A stretch of 64,000 bases of DNA from Chitinophagaceae bacterium (GTDB lineage Bacteria > Bacteroidota > Bacteroidia > Chitinophagales > UBA10324), in the NCBI GenBank assembly GCA_016704325.1, contig JADJAG010000001.1:372001-436000 (forward strand), read 5' to 3'. A model generated the notes under the pieces. That model saw nothing but the letters and a program-made list of their open reading frames with translations. It searched no databases and was not told the origin of the DNA. A program made the translations under genes and the position numbers. The stretch's first letter is position 1. Each line of letters opens with the position of its first letter. Shown in pieces: positions 8,096 to 18,151 of the stretch.

Positions 8096-10177
8096 TTAAA
8101 AGACAATCACCTTCTCGATTTTACTGAAGCGTTCACTTGTAATACTCAAAAAGTAACAACCCGGACTAAGATGCCTGATATCAATCTGGTATTGCTGATC
8201 ACTATTTTGAACCGGGGCATTTACCTGGCATCCTGCCGCATCAATAATCGTCAGGCTCACATTTGCCTCCTGCAATCCGCTAACGGTAAGCCATGCATTA
8301 ACAGGATTGGGATACACCTTACAAGTGACTGCAATATCCACCCCGTTTTCAATTCTAAGCGGTAATGTTTCAAATTTTTTAACCTTGCTGCCAGTGGAAA
8401 GAGGGATAATGTTTGTATCACATTTAGATTGAATAAACCATTGATACTTTGTACCAGGAGCCAGATCATTCAATAGTTTAATATTGTCCGGTGAAGATTT
8501 TGTAAGCCAGCTGCTATCTGCGACTTTTTTATAGTAGATCGTATAACCGGTTGCATTGGTCGCATGTCCCCAACTTAACTTAACAGAGGATTGTGTGATG
8601 TTGGATGCTTTCAGTGTTTTCTCGCTTGGACGTGCGCAGGGTGTCCAACTGTAACGATGTGCTCTGTAGATCACCCCCTTTTTGCTTTCATCAAGTGTCA
8701 TTTCCCAGACAATATTTCCAAGGCTGTCTACTTCCGTAAGGTTTGGGGAACCCTTTCCTAACGAAGTTCCAGCATAGATAGAACCCCAATTGATCAAAGT
8801 ATTCCCATTTGGCAGGCGCTGCACATTGCCCATTGCAAAACCTCGCACAGGTTTACCATTTATGAAAGGGTGTACATAGGACCAGACTTTCGAGACCGTC
8901 ATGTCAGCTTCATTAATCCGGTATTCCTTGGCAAAAGAAGCTTTTACAGGATGGTAATTCCCATTATCATACAGGGTAATATTTCCATTGGCGATTCGTC
9001 TTGCATCATGCTGATAGTTGAAGCGAAGGGTATCATTAAGAAAAGTAAATTCATTTTTTACTCCACCCAGTCTCCAGATAAAATTGCCGGTAGCACGGTC
9101 AATCTTGATCACCTGATCCAAATTCCTGCAAGACAATAATAAATTCCCGTCAGTGTCTATATCTATGGAGTTGGCATGTACATAGTCAATAAAGCCGAAA
9201 AACAAAGTTTCATGAAGCGCTTCTGTTATTTCAATATGATCCCAGCTTCTCCATTCAAAAATTACATTTTGCGAGGCATCAAGTTCCTGCAATATAGCAC
9301 CCACAACGGTGGCATTAGCGCTGTAGTCAGGGTCATAAACAGTCATATCAATAACCTGATAATCGAGGCCAATAAGGAAGGAATGACCATCAGGCAAAAT
9401 GAGGAAATCATGAATATCGGTTATATAGCCATTGGCTGCCTTAAACGACTGAATAGTATTAAAGGAAGAATCAAACATGTCATAGGCATCGGTAGTTTCA
9501 TTATAAGAAGTTAAATAGCCGTTACGGTTGAGATCAAAGTTGAGTCCCTTTTCCTGCGATTCATGCCTGAAAATAAAATGACCATCGCTGGTCATAATCT
9601 GAGCCTGATCTATATTGTAACCCAGGAGACTAAAGTGGTGATAGAACAGGTCGCCTGGCGCCGGGTTGATATTGACATTAATTGTAAATGGCCCATTCCC
9701 TTCCTGCGGGTCATCAAAACCTGTTTCCTCCTGTACTCCAAAATCTTCCAGCAAAACTTTCTTTCTGTAAGCTGCAAACTGTTGCTCAGCTTCTATTGTA
9801 CGATGAGGGCGGGTATAAAAATTAAAGGTGTATTCATTCAATGCTTCTCCTGACAGTTTATAGATTCCTTTCTTAATAGTAACGGTAACTTCTTCCGAAA
9901 CCACAAAAGGCTGAGCGGGGATCAGCAAGATGGTTTTACCATCGTCAGCAAGTTTAATATCTAAAACATGGGTTTTACTTTCCGACCCTACTACCTCAAA
10001 TAATTCAGGATTTCGAATAGTAGATTCATCAATCAGGCTGCCGTCGCGTATTATTATTGTGCACTCAGGATTGTGAAATTTTGATCCGGGTGCCGGAGAA
10101 ATAAACTCATACTGTGCTGATGCCGGTTTAATGCACCAAATCATGGCAATAAAAATGTAAAGTTGCGGTTTCATCAT
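8096..10177 (-). CDS. Secreted arylsulfotransferase-like protein with FN3 and T9SS domains (copy 2)
   Basis: 693 residues, the same order as copy 1: signal peptide ending near Ala-Ser-Ala-Gln, Ig-like domain (PAPGSKFHNPECTIIIRDG), propeller with TDIHDF, DYVHANS and YQHDARR, an FN3 domain (CARPSEKTLKASNITQSSVK onwards) and a T9SS sorting domain starting at VYPNPVNAW. It is separated from copy 1 by 114 bases and from copy 3 by 203 bases, with no obvious terminators between, so co-transcription is plausible. The three sequences are clearly diverged over their whole length, which points to an old tandem expansion rather than a recent duplication. Confidence 0.82.
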   Translation of the reverse strand: MMKPQLYIFIAMIWCIKPASAQYEFISPAPGSKFHNPECTIIIRDGSLIDESTIRNPELFEVVGSESKTHVLDIKLADDGKTILLIPAQPFVVSEEVTVTIKKGIYKLSGEALNEYTFNFYTRPHRTIEAEQQFAAYRKKVLLEDFGVQEETGFDDPQEGNGPFTINVNINPAPGDLFYHHFSLLGYNIDQAQIMTSDGHFIFRHESQEKGLNFDLNRNGYLTSYNETTDAYDMFDSSFNTIQSFKAANGYITDIHDFLILPDGHSFLIGLDYQVIDMTVYDPDYSANATVVGAILQELDASQNVIFEWRSWDHIEITEALHETLFFGFIDYVHANSIDIDTDGNLLLSCRNLDQVIKIDRATGNFIWRLGGVKNEFTFLNDTLRFNYQHDARRIANGNITLYDNGNYHPVKASFAKEYRINEADMTVSKVWSYVHPFINGKPVRGFAMGNVQRLPNGNTLINWGSIYAGTSLGKGSPNLTEVDSLGNIVWEMTLDESKKGVIYRAHRYSWTPCARPSEKTLKASNITQSSVKLSWGHATNATGYTIYYKKVADSSWLTKSSPDNIKLLNDLAPGTKYQWFIQSKCDTNIIPLSTGSKVKKFETLPLRIENGVDIAVTCKVYPNPVNAWLTVSGLQEANVSLTIIDAAGCQVNAPVQNSDQQYQIDIRHLSPGCYFLSITSERFSKIEKVIVF

Positions 10178-10380
10178 ATTAATTTGACTTCAAAATAATA
10201 AATTCCTTTTGATTGATTTTCCATGCATTTATTAGGAATGCATCCGTTAATTCCAATGCAAAATGTTATACCGATTGAAGTAATGATAATTGCAATACAG
10301 CGCAAATACAAGCTGTATTTTGTAAAATGCTGTTTGGAAAAATAAAATTGAAACAAAAAAAGAATTATGCAAAAATTGCT

Positions 10381-12462
10381 TCAGTTCAGGATTATATTAA
10401 ATAATCGCTGTTGGTTGCTATAAGTCATTTTCAGAATGTACAAACCTCGAGGCAATCCTCCTACCGGAACAGCAAATGATTTACCGGCTTCCATTGTTTC
10501 GAACTCTTTGTGATACCATTCTTTGCCTAATACATCGATCAGCACTAATTGCGCATCTGCAATTCCGGATCTCTTAACGATGCAATTCAACTGATCTCTG
10601 GCTGGATTTGGAAACACGATAATTTCAATTCCTACCGTGCCTGTATCAACGGGGATTGACATCGTAGTGAAGTTTTGTTCACTAGTAGCGGCGAAAGCAT
10701 CTCCTTTAGCATGGCATAGTGCCTGTATTCGCCAGTGATATGTTGTAGCCGGAACCAGATCTTTCAACAGTAAGAAAGTGGAAGTTGGAGGTAGCAATAA
10801 ACTGTCCCAATCGAAGGCGTCAACGGACTGATACTGTATAAGGTAAGAGCCTGCATTTCTTACAGGCGACCAGGAAATGATGGCTGCCACTTCAGAAATA
10901 ACCATTGCATTAATAGAATCTATTTCCGTTGGGATACAAGGACTCCATTCATAGCGATGTGCCCGATAGACCACTAAGAAATTAGTATCCGTGAAATGCA
11001 TTTCCCAAACAATATTTCCGACGCTGTCAATCTCCGTCATATTTGGTGCTTCTGATCCCGGTGGTATGTAGCCCCAATTGATAAAGGTATTTCCATTGTC
11101 AAGCCGTTGTGCATTACCCATGGCCCAACTCTGAAGATTGGCACCATTGATCAACGGATGCGAATAGGAGAAAACAAGGCTGGCCGTTTTATTCACTTCA
11201 TCCAATTCATACTCTTTGAAAGAAGCCACGGGTGGTATGTGATAGCAACCATTATCGAAAATGGTGATGTGGCCGTTTGGCAGGCGCCTGCAGTCATGCT
11301 GATAGTTGAACTGCAATGGATCATTCAGGAAATCAAACTCATTTTTCTCCCCTCCCATTCTCCACATGACCTCACCTGTTGTCCGGCTTATTTTTAATAT
11401 CTGATCAAGCTTCCTGCATGAAACCAACAAATTACTGTCATCATCCAGTTCAATAGAATTTAAATGAACATAGTCAATGTAATCTCCCCAGAAGTAAGTA
11501 TGCTGCGCTTCTGTAATTTCAATATGATCCCAGCTTCTCCATTCAAAAACAAGATTCTTATCTGCATCCAGCTCCTGCAGGATAGCGCCTACCACAGTCG
11601 CATTCTCCTTATAATTGGGATTGTAGATAGTCATGTCAACTATTTGCGGATCATATGCCATTAGGAAAGAATGGCCATTTGGCAATAGAATAAATTCATG
11701 CGCATCCGTAGTATAACCTTGCGTTGCATACTTATCAATTATGTTATAGGTGGAATCCCATACTTCGAAATAGGAAGAATCCGAATTAAATACTGTTAAA
11801 TATCCATTTTTATTGATATCGAAGGTGCCGCCCTTTTCCGTCGTTTTTTGAGAATAGACAGAGTCCCCATCACTCGACATGATGCAGATATGGTTTGTAG
11901 GTTCTCCTTCGAAATTAAAACTATAGAAGAAGATATCTCCCGGCGCAGGATTAGTATTGGTATCTATTACAAACCGAGGAAAATCTTCAGCACTCCTCAC
12001 TTCCTGTGGAATTTGGCGAATAGCCCCAAAACTTGCCGCTATCAGGTCGCGCTTTGCAAATTCCAGCAACTTTATTTCTTCCAAGGAGTAATCGGGTCGA
12101 ACCTGGAAAGAAAAAGTAAATCCTTCAATAAAGTTGTTTTGTACTGTTCTTAAGTAGTTATCATCAATGGACACTGTGACGATTTCTCCAGGAGTAAAGG
12201 GATGCACCGGCTTCAAGAGTATTGTTTTATTACCTCCGGTCAATTTTGTTTTCATGTGGTGCAATCCACTCTTTTCACCGATAACGGAATACCAATTCTC
12301 CCCGTTGATTCCTGTTGCTATCAACGGATCACTGGTCTTAAGAATTATGGTTCTGTTCGTCAGATGATACTTAGATCCGGGAACCGGTGCAACATAAACA
12401 AACTGCGCTACCGATGTTTCAAAAAAGAAGATTAATAGGAATGGAAGTATTAGTAATCTCAT
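10381..12462 (-). CDS. Secreted arylsulfotransferase-like protein with FN3 and T9SS domains (copy 3)
   Basis: 693 residues when started at the ATG at 12462. A longer frame reaches 12507, but the internal Met opens a clean signal peptide (MRLLILPFLLIFFFETSVAQ) and gives the same length as copy 2. The Ig-like domain (PVPGSKYHLTNRTIIL), propeller (TDAHEF, DYVHLNS and YQHDCRR), FN3 domain and T9SS tail (VFPNPARDQ) follow in order. The first His motif differs slightly (DAHEF instead of DIHDF), and the N-terminal half is the most diverged of the set, so the three may have different substrates. This is the promoter-proximal copy. Confidence 0.82.
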   Translation of the reverse strand: MRLLILPFLLIFFFETSVAQFVYVAPVPGSKYHLTNRTIILKTSDPLIATGINGENWYSVIGEKSGLHHMKTKLTGGNKTILLKPVHPFTPGEIVTVSIDDNYLRTVQNNFIEGFTFSFQVRPDYSLEEIKLLEFAKRDLIAASFGAIRQIPQEVRSAEDFPRFVIDTNTNPAPGDIFFYSFNFEGEPTNHICIMSSDGDSVYSQKTTEKGGTFDINKNGYLTVFNSDSSYFEVWDSTYNIIDKYATQGYTTDAHEFILLPNGHSFLMAYDPQIVDMTIYNPNYKENATVVGAILQELDADKNLVFEWRSWDHIEITEAQHTYFWGDYIDYVHLNSIELDDDSNLLVSCRKLDQILKISRTTGEVMWRMGGEKNEFDFLNDPLQFNYQHDCRRLPNGHITIFDNGCYHIPPVASFKEYELDEVNKTASLVFSYSHPLINGANLQSWAMGNAQRLDNGNTFINWGYIPPGSEAPNMTEIDSVGNIVWEMHFTDTNFLVVYRAHRYEWSPCIPTEIDSINAMVISEVAAIISWSPVRNAGSYLIQYQSVDAFDWDSLLLPPTSTFLLLKDLVPATTYHWRIQALCHAKGDAFAATSEQNFTTMSIPVDTGTVGIEIIVFPNPARDQLNCIVKRSGIADAQLVLIDVLGKEWYHKEFETMEAGKSFAVPVGGLPRGLYILKMTYSNQQRLFNIILN

Positions 12463-12597
12463 ACTATATAAAATGTACTCTACCGCAAAACAGCTGAAGT
12501 GGTTCAAATTCTCGCTAGTATTTTGACCAGACAGCGAAAATCAGTCCAAACTTCTACAATGTGGGAATGAGGATAAGGATAGCTATGAATCAGTCAT

Positions 12598-13278
12598 TTA
12601 TAACCACCCTAACGTATCAGCCACTCTTTCGACCGTCCAATATATGGCAATAAAAGCAATAATAGCGGAAAGTGGAATTACAATTCTTTGACGATACCAG
12701 GGCTGATTTGCAAACCATTTACCGAAAACCAGGAATGCAAGAAGTATAACAGTCATCTGTCCAAACTCAACGCCAAGATTGAAAGTTAGCAGTGCCGTAA
12801 GAAACTCTTGTTTTGGTAATCCTAAACCGATAAGCACACTGGCGAACCCCATACCATGCACCAGTCCAAAAATGAATATAATAAACACGCGCCAGGGATG
12901 GAGTTTTGTGGCAAACATATTTTCAAGGGCTACCAGCACGATGGAGAGCGCGATTACCGGTTCGATAATATCAGCCGGTGGTGTGATTACGCCATACAAC
13001 ACCAATCCAAGTGTAATTGAATGTGCAATAGTAAAAGCAGTTGCCTGCCAGATTACCGTACTCAGTTTCGGGCTAAGCAAGTAGATACAAAGCACAAAAA
13101 GAATATGATCGGTGCCTTTTGGAATAATATGTTCAAAACCAAGCAGCAGGTACGCCAATCCTATTTCTGTGCGCGACATGTTACTGAAATCATAATCCAG
13201 TGCATGTGCGAAGGAGATCATTGTTCCGGTAAACAGGAAGAAAAAAGTCAGGATGATTCTCTTTCTAGATAATGACAT
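12598..13278 (-). CDS. HupE/UreJ-like membrane protein
   Basis: 226 residues with an N-terminal signal segment ending near Ala-His-Ala and about six membrane helices. The family signature GFEHIIPKGTDHILFVL (about 47-63) and the second His-rich helix FGLVHGMGFASVLIGLGL identify the HupE/UreJ_2 group. HupE proteins linked to hydrogenase or urease genes move nickel; in Bacteroidota this subgroup is usually found away from both enzymes and its cargo is unknown. It lies 109 bases downstream of a TPR gene on the same strand. Metal transport is a family-based guess. Confidence 0.8.
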   Translation of the reverse strand: MSLSRKRIILTFFFLFTGTMISFAHALDYDFSNMSRTEIGLAYLLLGFEHIIPKGTDHILFVLCIYLLSPKLSTVIWQATAFTIAHSITLGLVLYGVITPPADIIEPVIALSIVLVALENMFATKLHPWRVFIIFIFGLVHGMGFASVLIGLGLPKQEFLTALLTFNLGVEFGQMTVILLAFLVFGKWFANQPWYRQRIVIPLSAIIAFIAIYWTVERVADTLGWL

Positions 13279-13387
13279 TAGTGAGCAATAAAAAAATTAA
13301 CTAAAGATATCATTTGATATTTTGATGTGTCTTAAATCGCTTCAGCAATTTATTAAATCACAAGCACAATAGAATGAAAAAAGCAGG

Positions 13388-14746
13388 CTACAAATTGACT
13401 TTCCCTTTGTTTTGTTCATCCAGGTAGGTCATCGATTCCTTAAGCAAATCATGTTGCAGGTATGGATTTGTCGATATGGCCTCACGAAGTAACACTAATC
13501 CCTTTTCGGGCTGATTATTTTTACAATAAATCAACCCGGCCCGGCACAACAGTACCGGATTCCTTGAACCGATACGCATGGCCTGCTCCAGGTATGGAAT
13601 GCATTGATCATACTCCTTTCGCTGGTAGTGTACCCATGCCATCAATTCATTAACCTCCATATTAGCAGGCCGTCGTTTGTATTCAGCCAATGCATGTTTA
13701 AGTGCTGCCTCCCGGTCATTGGTTTTCAGGTATGCATAGGCAAGTTCTTTGTCCGCATAATGACCTGCCTCCTCATCTTCATCATGCGTATTTGCATGTT
13801 CGCTTAGCAGTTTGATCACTTCCTTCCCAATTGAATCAGCCTTTCCAGGTTCATTATTCAGGCGATATAAATCTATTAACTCATCGCCGAATGAATAGTC
13901 TTGGACCAGAGAAGCTGCCTGTTCATATAAGGTAATTGCAGCAGCATAATTTTTCTTTGCCAGTTCAATCCTTCCCAATGCAGCGAGGGCATAGGCATAG
14001 TTAGGTCTAAGTGTGTTTGCAGCTTTATAATACATTTCTGCGGTATCAATACTTCCGGTTATTTCATAGAGCCTGCCTAAATACAACCGCACCCATTCTG
14101 TTTGTTCAAGTCCGGGCAATCCTGCATCAAGAGCCATTTTCATTACTTCGATAGCTCCCGGTATATCGCCATAAATTTCACGGAGATAAGAAACGCGTGA
14201 GTAGGATCTTAAATCGGGCCTGATGGCGCACATGCTGTCTACCATGTAAACGGCACTGTCATACATACCAAGTTCCACATAGGCATCGGTCAAGACTCCA
14301 TATACAAAGGCCGCATGCGGATTTAGCGCCTGTGCCCTTTTACCCAATTCCAATCCCTCTTTAAAATGGTGTTGTGAGAGATATACGGTGGCAAGGGTTG
14401 CCATAGCTTCATAGTTTTCAGGCTCCTGCTTTAGGGCACTAGTGAGTAGTTTTATGGAAGCAGCATCGTAATAATCGTAATCACCTGTAATGCGTGCTTC
14501 CTGGATGTAAGCCTGAGAAAGTTGAATTTTCGATTTTACATCATCAGGATTCTTTCTCACATTTTCTATAAGGCCTTCGATTGCCTGTTTTGTATTCAGC
14601 CATTCATTCCCCATTGAAGTACCACCAATCCTGTTCTTTAGTGGCAAAATGTCGGGTTCATTTTGTCGAAAGGCAACTATTACCCCTACAAAAAGGAGAA
14701 GTATTGCTATAGAAAGCAGGTAAAAATTTTTTTTGATGAATTTCAT
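13388..14746 (-). CDS. Membrane-anchored TPR protein
   Basis: 452 residues from the ATG at 14746; the frame could extend to 14794, but the internal Met gives a normal N-terminal membrane anchor (KKNFYLLSIAILLLFVGVIV). The rest is about ten tetratricopeptide repeats, for example YEAMATLATVYLSQHHFKEG and YAYALAALGRIELAKKNYAA. Such proteins are protein-binding scaffolds. It precedes the HupE-like gene on the same strand and the two are often neighbours in this phylum, so a joint role at the envelope is possible. No enzymatic motif is visible. Confidence 0.85.
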   Translation of the reverse strand: MKFIKKNFYLLSIAILLLFVGVIVAFRQNEPDILPLKNRIGGTSMGNEWLNTKQAIEGLIENVRKNPDDVKSKIQLSQAYIQEARITGDYDYYDAASIKLLTSALKQEPENYEAMATLATVYLSQHHFKEGLELGKRAQALNPHAAFVYGVLTDAYVELGMYDSAVYMVDSMCAIRPDLRSYSRVSYLREIYGDIPGAIEVMKMALDAGLPGLEQTEWVRLYLGRLYEITGSIDTAEMYYKAANTLRPNYAYALAALGRIELAKKNYAAAITLYEQAASLVQDYSFGDELIDLYRLNNEPGKADSIGKEVIKLLSEHANTHDEDEEAGHYADKELAYAYLKTNDREAALKHALAEYKRRPANMEVNELMAWVHYQRKEYDQCIPYLEQAMRIGSRNPVLLCRAGLIYCKNNQPEKGLVLLREAISTNPYLQHDLLKESMTYLDEQNKGKVNL

Positions 14747-14980
14747 AGAGCAAGTTCGATTCTGATGATCAGTAAGCTTTTTCTTAAAGAACATTAGAAA
14801 TACGGATTTTCAATAGGCAATGGTTTTCAAGTAATTGAAAAAAGTAGCAAAAACATTGAATTGGGAAAATCAGGGAAGCTAATTTGGGTGTTGCTAATTT
14901 TTTTTCAGTGATATTAGTAGAAAAATGGGCGTTTTATTTTTTAAAGAAAGTAATATCTTGGACTCACAAATGCTCAACCA

Positions 14981-15808
14981 ATGAAAAATAAAGCACTTCA
15001 AAAAAAAATAAATTCTTATGCCGCCCTTGCAAGCGCAATGGTGACGCCGGCAATTGTTGAAGGGCAGGTGATCTATCATGATTTTGATCCCGATATCCTG
15101 ATAGTTGCTGAAGACACCTTCGCATTGGATCTAAACAATGATGGAATCGTTGATTTCAATCTGCATACTTTTGTGAATGCAGGTGCTTTTACAAAAGCAG
15201 AAGTATATGTAAACTCTACACAAACCAATAATGCAGTAGATGCTTCAACCGGTCCGCTTGGATATTATTATCCCAGAGTCTTGTCTAATGGTGATCCGAT
15301 CGGCCAAAGCAACAGTTGGATTGCTCCAATTCCCTATGCAACATTTGTTATTGCCTATACCACCGGAAATGTATATGGAAATTGGAGCGGTACCGACAAT
15401 GGTTACATGGCCATGCGTTTTGCTGCTGGTTCCAACATACACTATGGTTGGTTGAGAATGGATGTATCGGTTGATGGCAGCACGATCACAGTTAAGGATT
15501 ATGCATATCAGGCAACTCCGGATGAAGGACTTAATGCAGGGGAGCAAAGTGTTGGTATAGGGAGTATCCCTTCAAAGCTGGCCGTTTCCGTTTTTGAGTT
15601 TGACCGGCAACTCACGATTGACCTTCCTCAAACATATACAAAACCGGTTGTAACCATAATGAATAGCCTTGGTCAAAAAGTGTTTCAAAATTCAATTGAT
15701 AACGCGGGGCTTACACAATTGGATGTTTCATTTCTTGCAATAGGAAATTACCTGGTTGCCATTTCCGCAGCAGAAGGCATTTTCTCAAAAATGATTTCCC
15801 TTCATTAA
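14981..15808 (+). CDS. T9SS-exported protein of unknown function
   Basis: 275 residues. The N-terminus (MKNKALQKKINSYAALASA to about residue 28) is a signal peptide, followed by YHDFDPDILI and an Asp-rich LDLNNDGIVDFNLH stretch that may bind calcium. The middle shows short beta strands. The last 80 residues (from about SKLAVSVFEFDRQL) form a T9SS type A sorting domain with the usual NSLGQKVF and GNYLVAIS strands. I do not recognise the mature domain. It is the only plus-strand gene between 1 and 20 kb, set between two minus-strand groups and closed by a bidirectional terminator. Confidence 0.75.
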   Translation: MKNKALQKKINSYAALASAMVTPAIVEGQVIYHDFDPDILIVAEDTFALDLNNDGIVDFNLHTFVNAGAFTKAEVYVNSTQTNNAVDASTGPLGYYYPRVLSNGDPIGQSNSWIAPIPYATFVIAYTTGNVYGNWSGTDNGYMAMRFAAGSNIHYGWLRMDVSVDGSTITVKDYAYQATPDEGLNAGEQSVGIGSIPSKLAVSVFEFDRQLTIDLPQTYTKPVVTIMNSLGQKVFQNSIDNAGLTQLDVSFLAIGNYLVAISAAEGIFSKMISLH

Positions 15809-15936
15809 CCTGGAGAATTGTACTGCAATGCATTCAGAAATCAAGTATTTGTTCTGTAAATAGATTGCAACGAACCGCTCTAAATTCCAAGTGATACGCT
15901 ACAGGGTAGCTGCTTTTTCTCCTCTTCCATTCAAGT

Positions 15937-15974
15937 AAAAAAGCCGGATATGCATGGCGCACATCCGGCTTTTA
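15937..15974. terminator. Bidirectional intrinsic terminator
   Basis: Perfect 11-bp stem AAAAGCCGGAT / ATCCGGCTTTT (15939-15949 and 15963-15973) with a 13-base loop and A/T tracts on both sides. It lies between the convergent T9SS gene (ends 15808) and DUF4331 gene (ends 16019), so it can stop both. Confidence 0.8.
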
Positions 15975-16018
15975 GTAATGCCTTTTAAGCTTTTATTCAA
16001 ACCTATTTATATTGCTGG

Positions 16019-18118
16019 CTATTTTACATAATTCATTTTCATAGTTGCTGTAACCACACCGTTGTAAGCTACTGTTGCAATGTAGACACCTGCAGGGAGT
16101 CCTTGAGGTGCTTTCCAGCCTACAATATGGGTACCTGCCTTTTTCGACTGGTCTTCTACCATAGCAATAAATTTACCACTGAGATCAACCACTCTTATAG
16201 TAACCCTTGAATCACCATTAAGGTGATACTTAAAGTTGGTTACATCGGTAAATGGATTCGGGTAATTCTGCACACTCACTATTTCAGGTGCACCAATATC
16301 CAAACCACCTGCTCTCATTCCCGACATATATACTCCAGCAGGTCCACTGCATTTGCCATAACCACTCCAGGGTACCTGCACATAAGGAAATGCAGCACGA
16401 AGGGAAGTATCATTGGTTTCCACGCCGGTAGTATAGGTCAATACATCCAGCAAGTCGGTTGTAACCGGACTTTGTCCTGTTCCAATGTTGTAGTCATCAT
16501 ACCATAAGCCAATTGCGGCAAGTGCCACGCCTGCTACAGCCTGCAGTTCAATACGTGTTACATCATCTTCCAGTCTTCTTCCGTTAGGAAATCCATCCAT
16601 ATTTGGAATAAACTGAAGACTGGTGGAGGTATTGTATGCAGGATCGGTCAGACCAAGAACCGCTGCCTGAATAAGTCCTAATGAACTGAACTTTGGATCG
16701 TTACGCGGAGTAACCGGTACTGCCATATTTAGGCGTAGCATATCACCGAAAGTAGGCAGGAAATTATTTACAAATGGTTTGCCTGGTGCAAGCGGATTGC
16801 CATCCGGTTTACCCACAGCTAATTGGTAAGGTGCAAGATTAGGAACACCTGTGTAGAAGATAGGTAGTAAATCAACTGATCGTGGCTGATTTTCACGAAG
16901 CAAATAGGTACCGAAAATTGCAGGGTCAAGTGCGGTACCAATCGTTGCCGGGTGACCAAAAAGCACATACAATCCATCAGCACCATTGGTGAAGTCTACA
17001 TTACCCAAAATAGTTTGAGATGCTTTTTGAATACGCAACGGTGCAAGTCCTGGCACAGCACCACCAAAGAGATCGTCATCCATATACAATCCAAGTTCCG
17101 GATTGGTAAAGTATGCTTCAAAAGCTGCATCATTGTAAGGCGTAGTAGAGTTCCAGTAATCTTTATCTCCTATTGGTATCACCGCTTCATTGGTTAATGG
17201 CATACCAATCCGGGATACCTGCACCATAGGAGACTGGCCAGAGATGGTAACCGTTGTTCCATTTGATTTAAGGGTAGTCACTTTCTTACGGCTTGCCGAG
17301 GCCCAAACACCTATCACAAAGTCACTGTCGAGTATATTGGCTGCCTGGCTTACCGATTTGCCATCTTTTTGCAGTGTAGCGATAGGAATCTTCATCGCAA
17401 TCACATGCACATTATGACAAGCAACAGCATCTACTGGTGCATTTACACCTGTGCCACCTGCTCTTGTTTGACCGAGATCAAAAACACCACCGAGATCCAC
17501 GAAGAAAGGATCATCTGCGGGTCCGCAATACACGATTTCTCCGCCTGAACCAGTTGCAGGAGTAACTGCTTCTGTATAGAGTTGCTCATAGGTTTTACCA
17601 AGGCCCAACACCGGATCTTCGATAGACCGTGGTCCAATGTTTGGTGGTGGTACAATGCCATTCGAAACGATAGCTTTCGATATGCCATTTTCCGTTTTCC
17701 AGCAAGAGTAGGTAGTTTTCAGATTCTGAGCCCCAAGCCTGATGTTAAAGAAGGTGGTTGGATCTTCATTTTCTCTCCTGAACCTGAATTGATACTTTAT
17801 ATCATCACCGGTGGTAGAAGCATCATTCTTAATATGGATTTCATAAAAAACATCTGTTCCAAAGGAATAGTAATTGGGTCCCCCTTGCGGCAATTGCAGT
17901 GGAACATATCCTGCAATGATGGTGATGTATTCAGGGTCATCCGGACTTCTGAAAGCGTACAGATCCGTATTGTCTGCAAGCGGATCGTTCGCAATCATGG
18001 GTGCTTCGCGGTGGCTGGATGCTTCGATGTTGGTAAACCTGGAAGTAAAAAACATCAATGCTCCGATTACACCTGCTGCAAACACCACTTTTGCTGAAAT
18101 ATTTATGATTGATTTCAT
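16019..18118 (-). CDS. DUF4331 protein with T9SS sorting domain
   Basis: 699 residues. After a signal segment, the mature part starts with the family's invariant SSHREAPMIANDPLADNTDL. The DUF4331 domain runs to about residue 600. A C-terminal T9SS/FlgD-like domain follows (from VQNYPNPFTDVTNFKYHL to PAGVYIATVAYNG). The function of DUF4331 is not known to me; it is an exported beta-rich domain. The gene is 33 bases downstream of a second DUF4331 gene, so the pair is an operon. The central region LAPYQLAVGKPDGNPLAPGK and its surroundings are identical in both proteins although the DNA differs at many silent positions, which points to strong selection on the protein. Confidence 0.87.
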   Translation of the reverse strand: MKSIINISAKVVFAAGVIGALMFFTSRFTNIEASSHREAPMIANDPLADNTDLYAFRSPDDPEYITIIAGYVPLQLPQGGPNYYSFGTDVFYEIHIKNDASTTGDDIKYQFRFRRENEDPTTFFNIRLGAQNLKTTYSCWKTENGISKAIVSNGIVPPPNIGPRSIEDPVLGLGKTYEQLYTEAVTPATGSGGEIVYCGPADDPFFVDLGGVFDLGQTRAGGTGVNAPVDAVACHNVHVIAMKIPIATLQKDGKSVSQAANILDSDFVIGVWASASRKKVTTLKSNGTTVTISGQSPMVQVSRIGMPLTNEAVIPIGDKDYWNSTTPYNDAAFEAYFTNPELGLYMDDDLFGGAVPGLAPLRIQKASQTILGNVDFTNGADGLYVLFGHPATIGTALDPAIFGTYLLRENQPRSVDLLPIFYTGVPNLAPYQLAVGKPDGNPLAPGKPFVNNFLPTFGDMLRLNMAVPVTPRNDPKFSSLGLIQAAVLGLTDPAYNTSTSLQFIPNMDGFPNGRRLEDDVTRIELQAVAGVALAAIGLWYDDYNIGTGQSPVTTDLLDVLTYTTGVETNDTSLRAAFPYVQVPWSGYGKCSGPAGVYMSGMRAGGLDIGAPEIVSVQNYPNPFTDVTNFKYHLNGDSRVTIRVVDLSGKFIAMVEDQSKKAGTHIVGWKAPQGLPAGVYIATVAYNGVVTATMKMNYVK

Positions 18119-18151
18119 GTGGTTTAATTTATATCTGGTTTACAAAAGTGA

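Noticed and set aside
10174..10356. 60-codon minus-strand frame between two arylsulfotransferase-like genes
   Set aside because: Intergenic chance frame, rich in Ile and Cys, no family features.
17582..18097. 171-codon plus-strand frame
   Set aside because: Lies wholly inside the DUF4331 gene on the other strand and has no family features.
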